DNA from: Pseudomonadota bacterium
Lineage (GTDB): Bacteria > Pseudomonadota > Gammaproteobacteria > Pseudomonadales > Moraxellaceae
Reading direction: 5' to 3'
Length of the DNA stretch: 36,163 bases
Assembly (NCBI GenBank): GCA_963204705.1
Contig: CAUJHL010000049.1
Coordinates: forward strand, 1 to 36,163
The position numbers and the translations under genes were made by a program. The notes beneath the pieces were generated by a model that had not been told where the DNA came from, ran no database searches, and worked only from the letters and a program-made list of their open reading frames with translations. Numbering within the stretch: position 1 is the stretch's first letter; each line of letters starts with the position of its first letter. Positions 35,475 through 36,163 of the stretch are shown in pieces.

Positions 35475-35528
35475 GCCCCCTAATGCACTCTGCGACACAC
35501 TGAATGCAACTGATCAGGAGATACGCAG

Positions 35529-36163
35529 ATGATTCGGGGATTCCTCGTTGGACTGATGACCGCCAATGCGTTTGAATGGGTTGCCCACAAATACGTCCTG
35601 CATGGTACCCCGCGCAAGGGCCAGCCACGCTACAGTCCCAGTCCGGCGAGTATGGCCAGTCACTGGGCCCATCACCGCATGGTGCGCAAATTTGACTTTG
35701 GCGATGAATGCTATGAGCAGGGTCTGAGCCATGAGCGTACCCAGCTGGAAGTACAGTCCCTGATCGTGCTCGCGGGCGTCATGAGTCTGGCCTGGCCGGT
35801 TTCCAAGGGCTTTGTGGCGGCTGCCTGGTACAGCGCGGGCCGCTACTATTATGTCCATAGCCGCTCTCACCTGAACCCCGACTGGGGCCGCAAACGCATT
35901 CCCTGGCATTTTGATCATCACATGAACACCCAGCAGGATGCCAACTGGTGCGTGACCCGCCCCTGGTTTGATTACATCATGGGCACCCGGATTGCCTCCA
36001 GCCGTGAGCTGATGGAGAGCAACCCCCTCGGGATTGCCTTGCCAGAATTCATTGAAGCACCCCTGAATCGCAGCCTGCGGCAATGGTTCCCCAAAGTGTT
36101 TGAAACACTGGAGTCCAATCTGGTCAAGGAAACCCGCCAGCAGGCTGAAGGGTTTGAAGAAGC
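35529..36163 (+). CDS. Fatty-acid hydroxylase/sterol-desaturase superfamily protein, partial (3' end outside the window)
   Basis: The frame stays open from the ATG at 35529 (AGGAG 9 bp upstream) to the window edge, giving 211 codons. Four His clusters expected for this di-iron membrane oxygenase family are visible: His20/His25 (AHKYVLHG), His45/48/49 (SHWAHHR), His110/114 (VHSRSH) and His127/130/131 (WHFDHHMN). Hydrophobic stretches are modest (for example LIVLAGVMSLAWPV). The natural reaction is likely O2-dependent hydroxylation or desaturation of a lipid, but the substrate is unknown. It diverges from the AraC-type regulator, its probable controller. Strand, start and family are firm; the C-terminus cannot be judged. 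Confidence 0.88.
   Translation, partial: MIRGFLVGLMTANAFEWVAHKYVLHGTPRKGQPRYSPSPASMASHWAHHRMVRKFDFGDECYEQGLSHERTQLEVQSLIVLAGVMSLAWPVSKGFVAAAWYSAGRYYYVHSRSHLNPDWGRKRIPWHFDHHMNTQQDANWCVTRPWFDYIMGTRIASSRELMESNPLGIALPEFIEAPLNRSLRQWFPKVFETLESNLVKETRQQAEGFEE

Overview
The window reads as chromosomal DNA of a gammaproteobacterium, most likely in the Pseudomonadales (Pseudomonas/Moraxellaceae side). Pointers are a LysM protein–dprA–tsaC block diverging from def, a eukaryote-type (alanine-racemase-fold) ornithine decarboxylase, a RibB fused to a cysteine-free GTP cyclohydrolase II-like domain, a GacS-type hybrid kinase, and an AraC regulator with an N-terminal arabinose-binding-type domain. The organism call is inference from gene content and order; no 16S sequence is present.

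Layout. 1-130: 3' end of a 5S rRNA and its terminator, so an rRNA operon ends here. 213-3295: outer-membrane barrel protein, aldehyde dehydrogenase and a small cysteine-containing exported protein. 3345-8698 (minus): a multi-TM NarX-type sensor kinase, its LuxR-type response regulator, then fmt and rsmB (ATGA overlap). 9007-11422 (minus): two exported proteins of unknown function, one with two C-x10-C units. 11763-17512 (plus): ilvD, an unusual duplicated DsbA-fold protein and gacS (ATGA overlap). 17579-19451 (minus): a DUF808 membrane protein and phosphatidylserine decarboxylase. 19730-20167 (plus): dtd. 20235-22948 (minus): small membrane protein, ornithine decarboxylase, small two-TM protein and def. 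23079-26501 (plus): LysM protein, dprA, tsaC. 26611-30281 (plus): ribB, ribH, nusB, thiL, pgpA. 30436-33655 (plus): glmU-glmS, followed by an apparently empty attTn7-type site and a decayed Rpn-family nuclease/transposase remnant. 34420-end: an AraC regulator diverging from a fatty-acid-hydroxylase-type gene cut by the window edge.

Functionally the window is mostly core metabolism: initiator tRNA formylation and deformylation (fmt, def), rRNA and tRNA modification (rsmB, tsaC, dtd), riboflavin and thiamine cofactors, UDP-GlcNAc supply (glmU/glmS), phospholipid synthesis (psd, pgpA), branched-chain amino acids (ilvD) and polyamines. Two signalling modules are set into it.

I found no CRISPR array, prophage, defence island or intact insertion sequence. 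The least explained parts are the duplicated thioredoxin-fold protein coupled to gacS, the sensor/regulator pair upstream of fmt, the C-x10-C lipoprotein, and the wide separation of def from fmt-rsmB with order and orientation kept.
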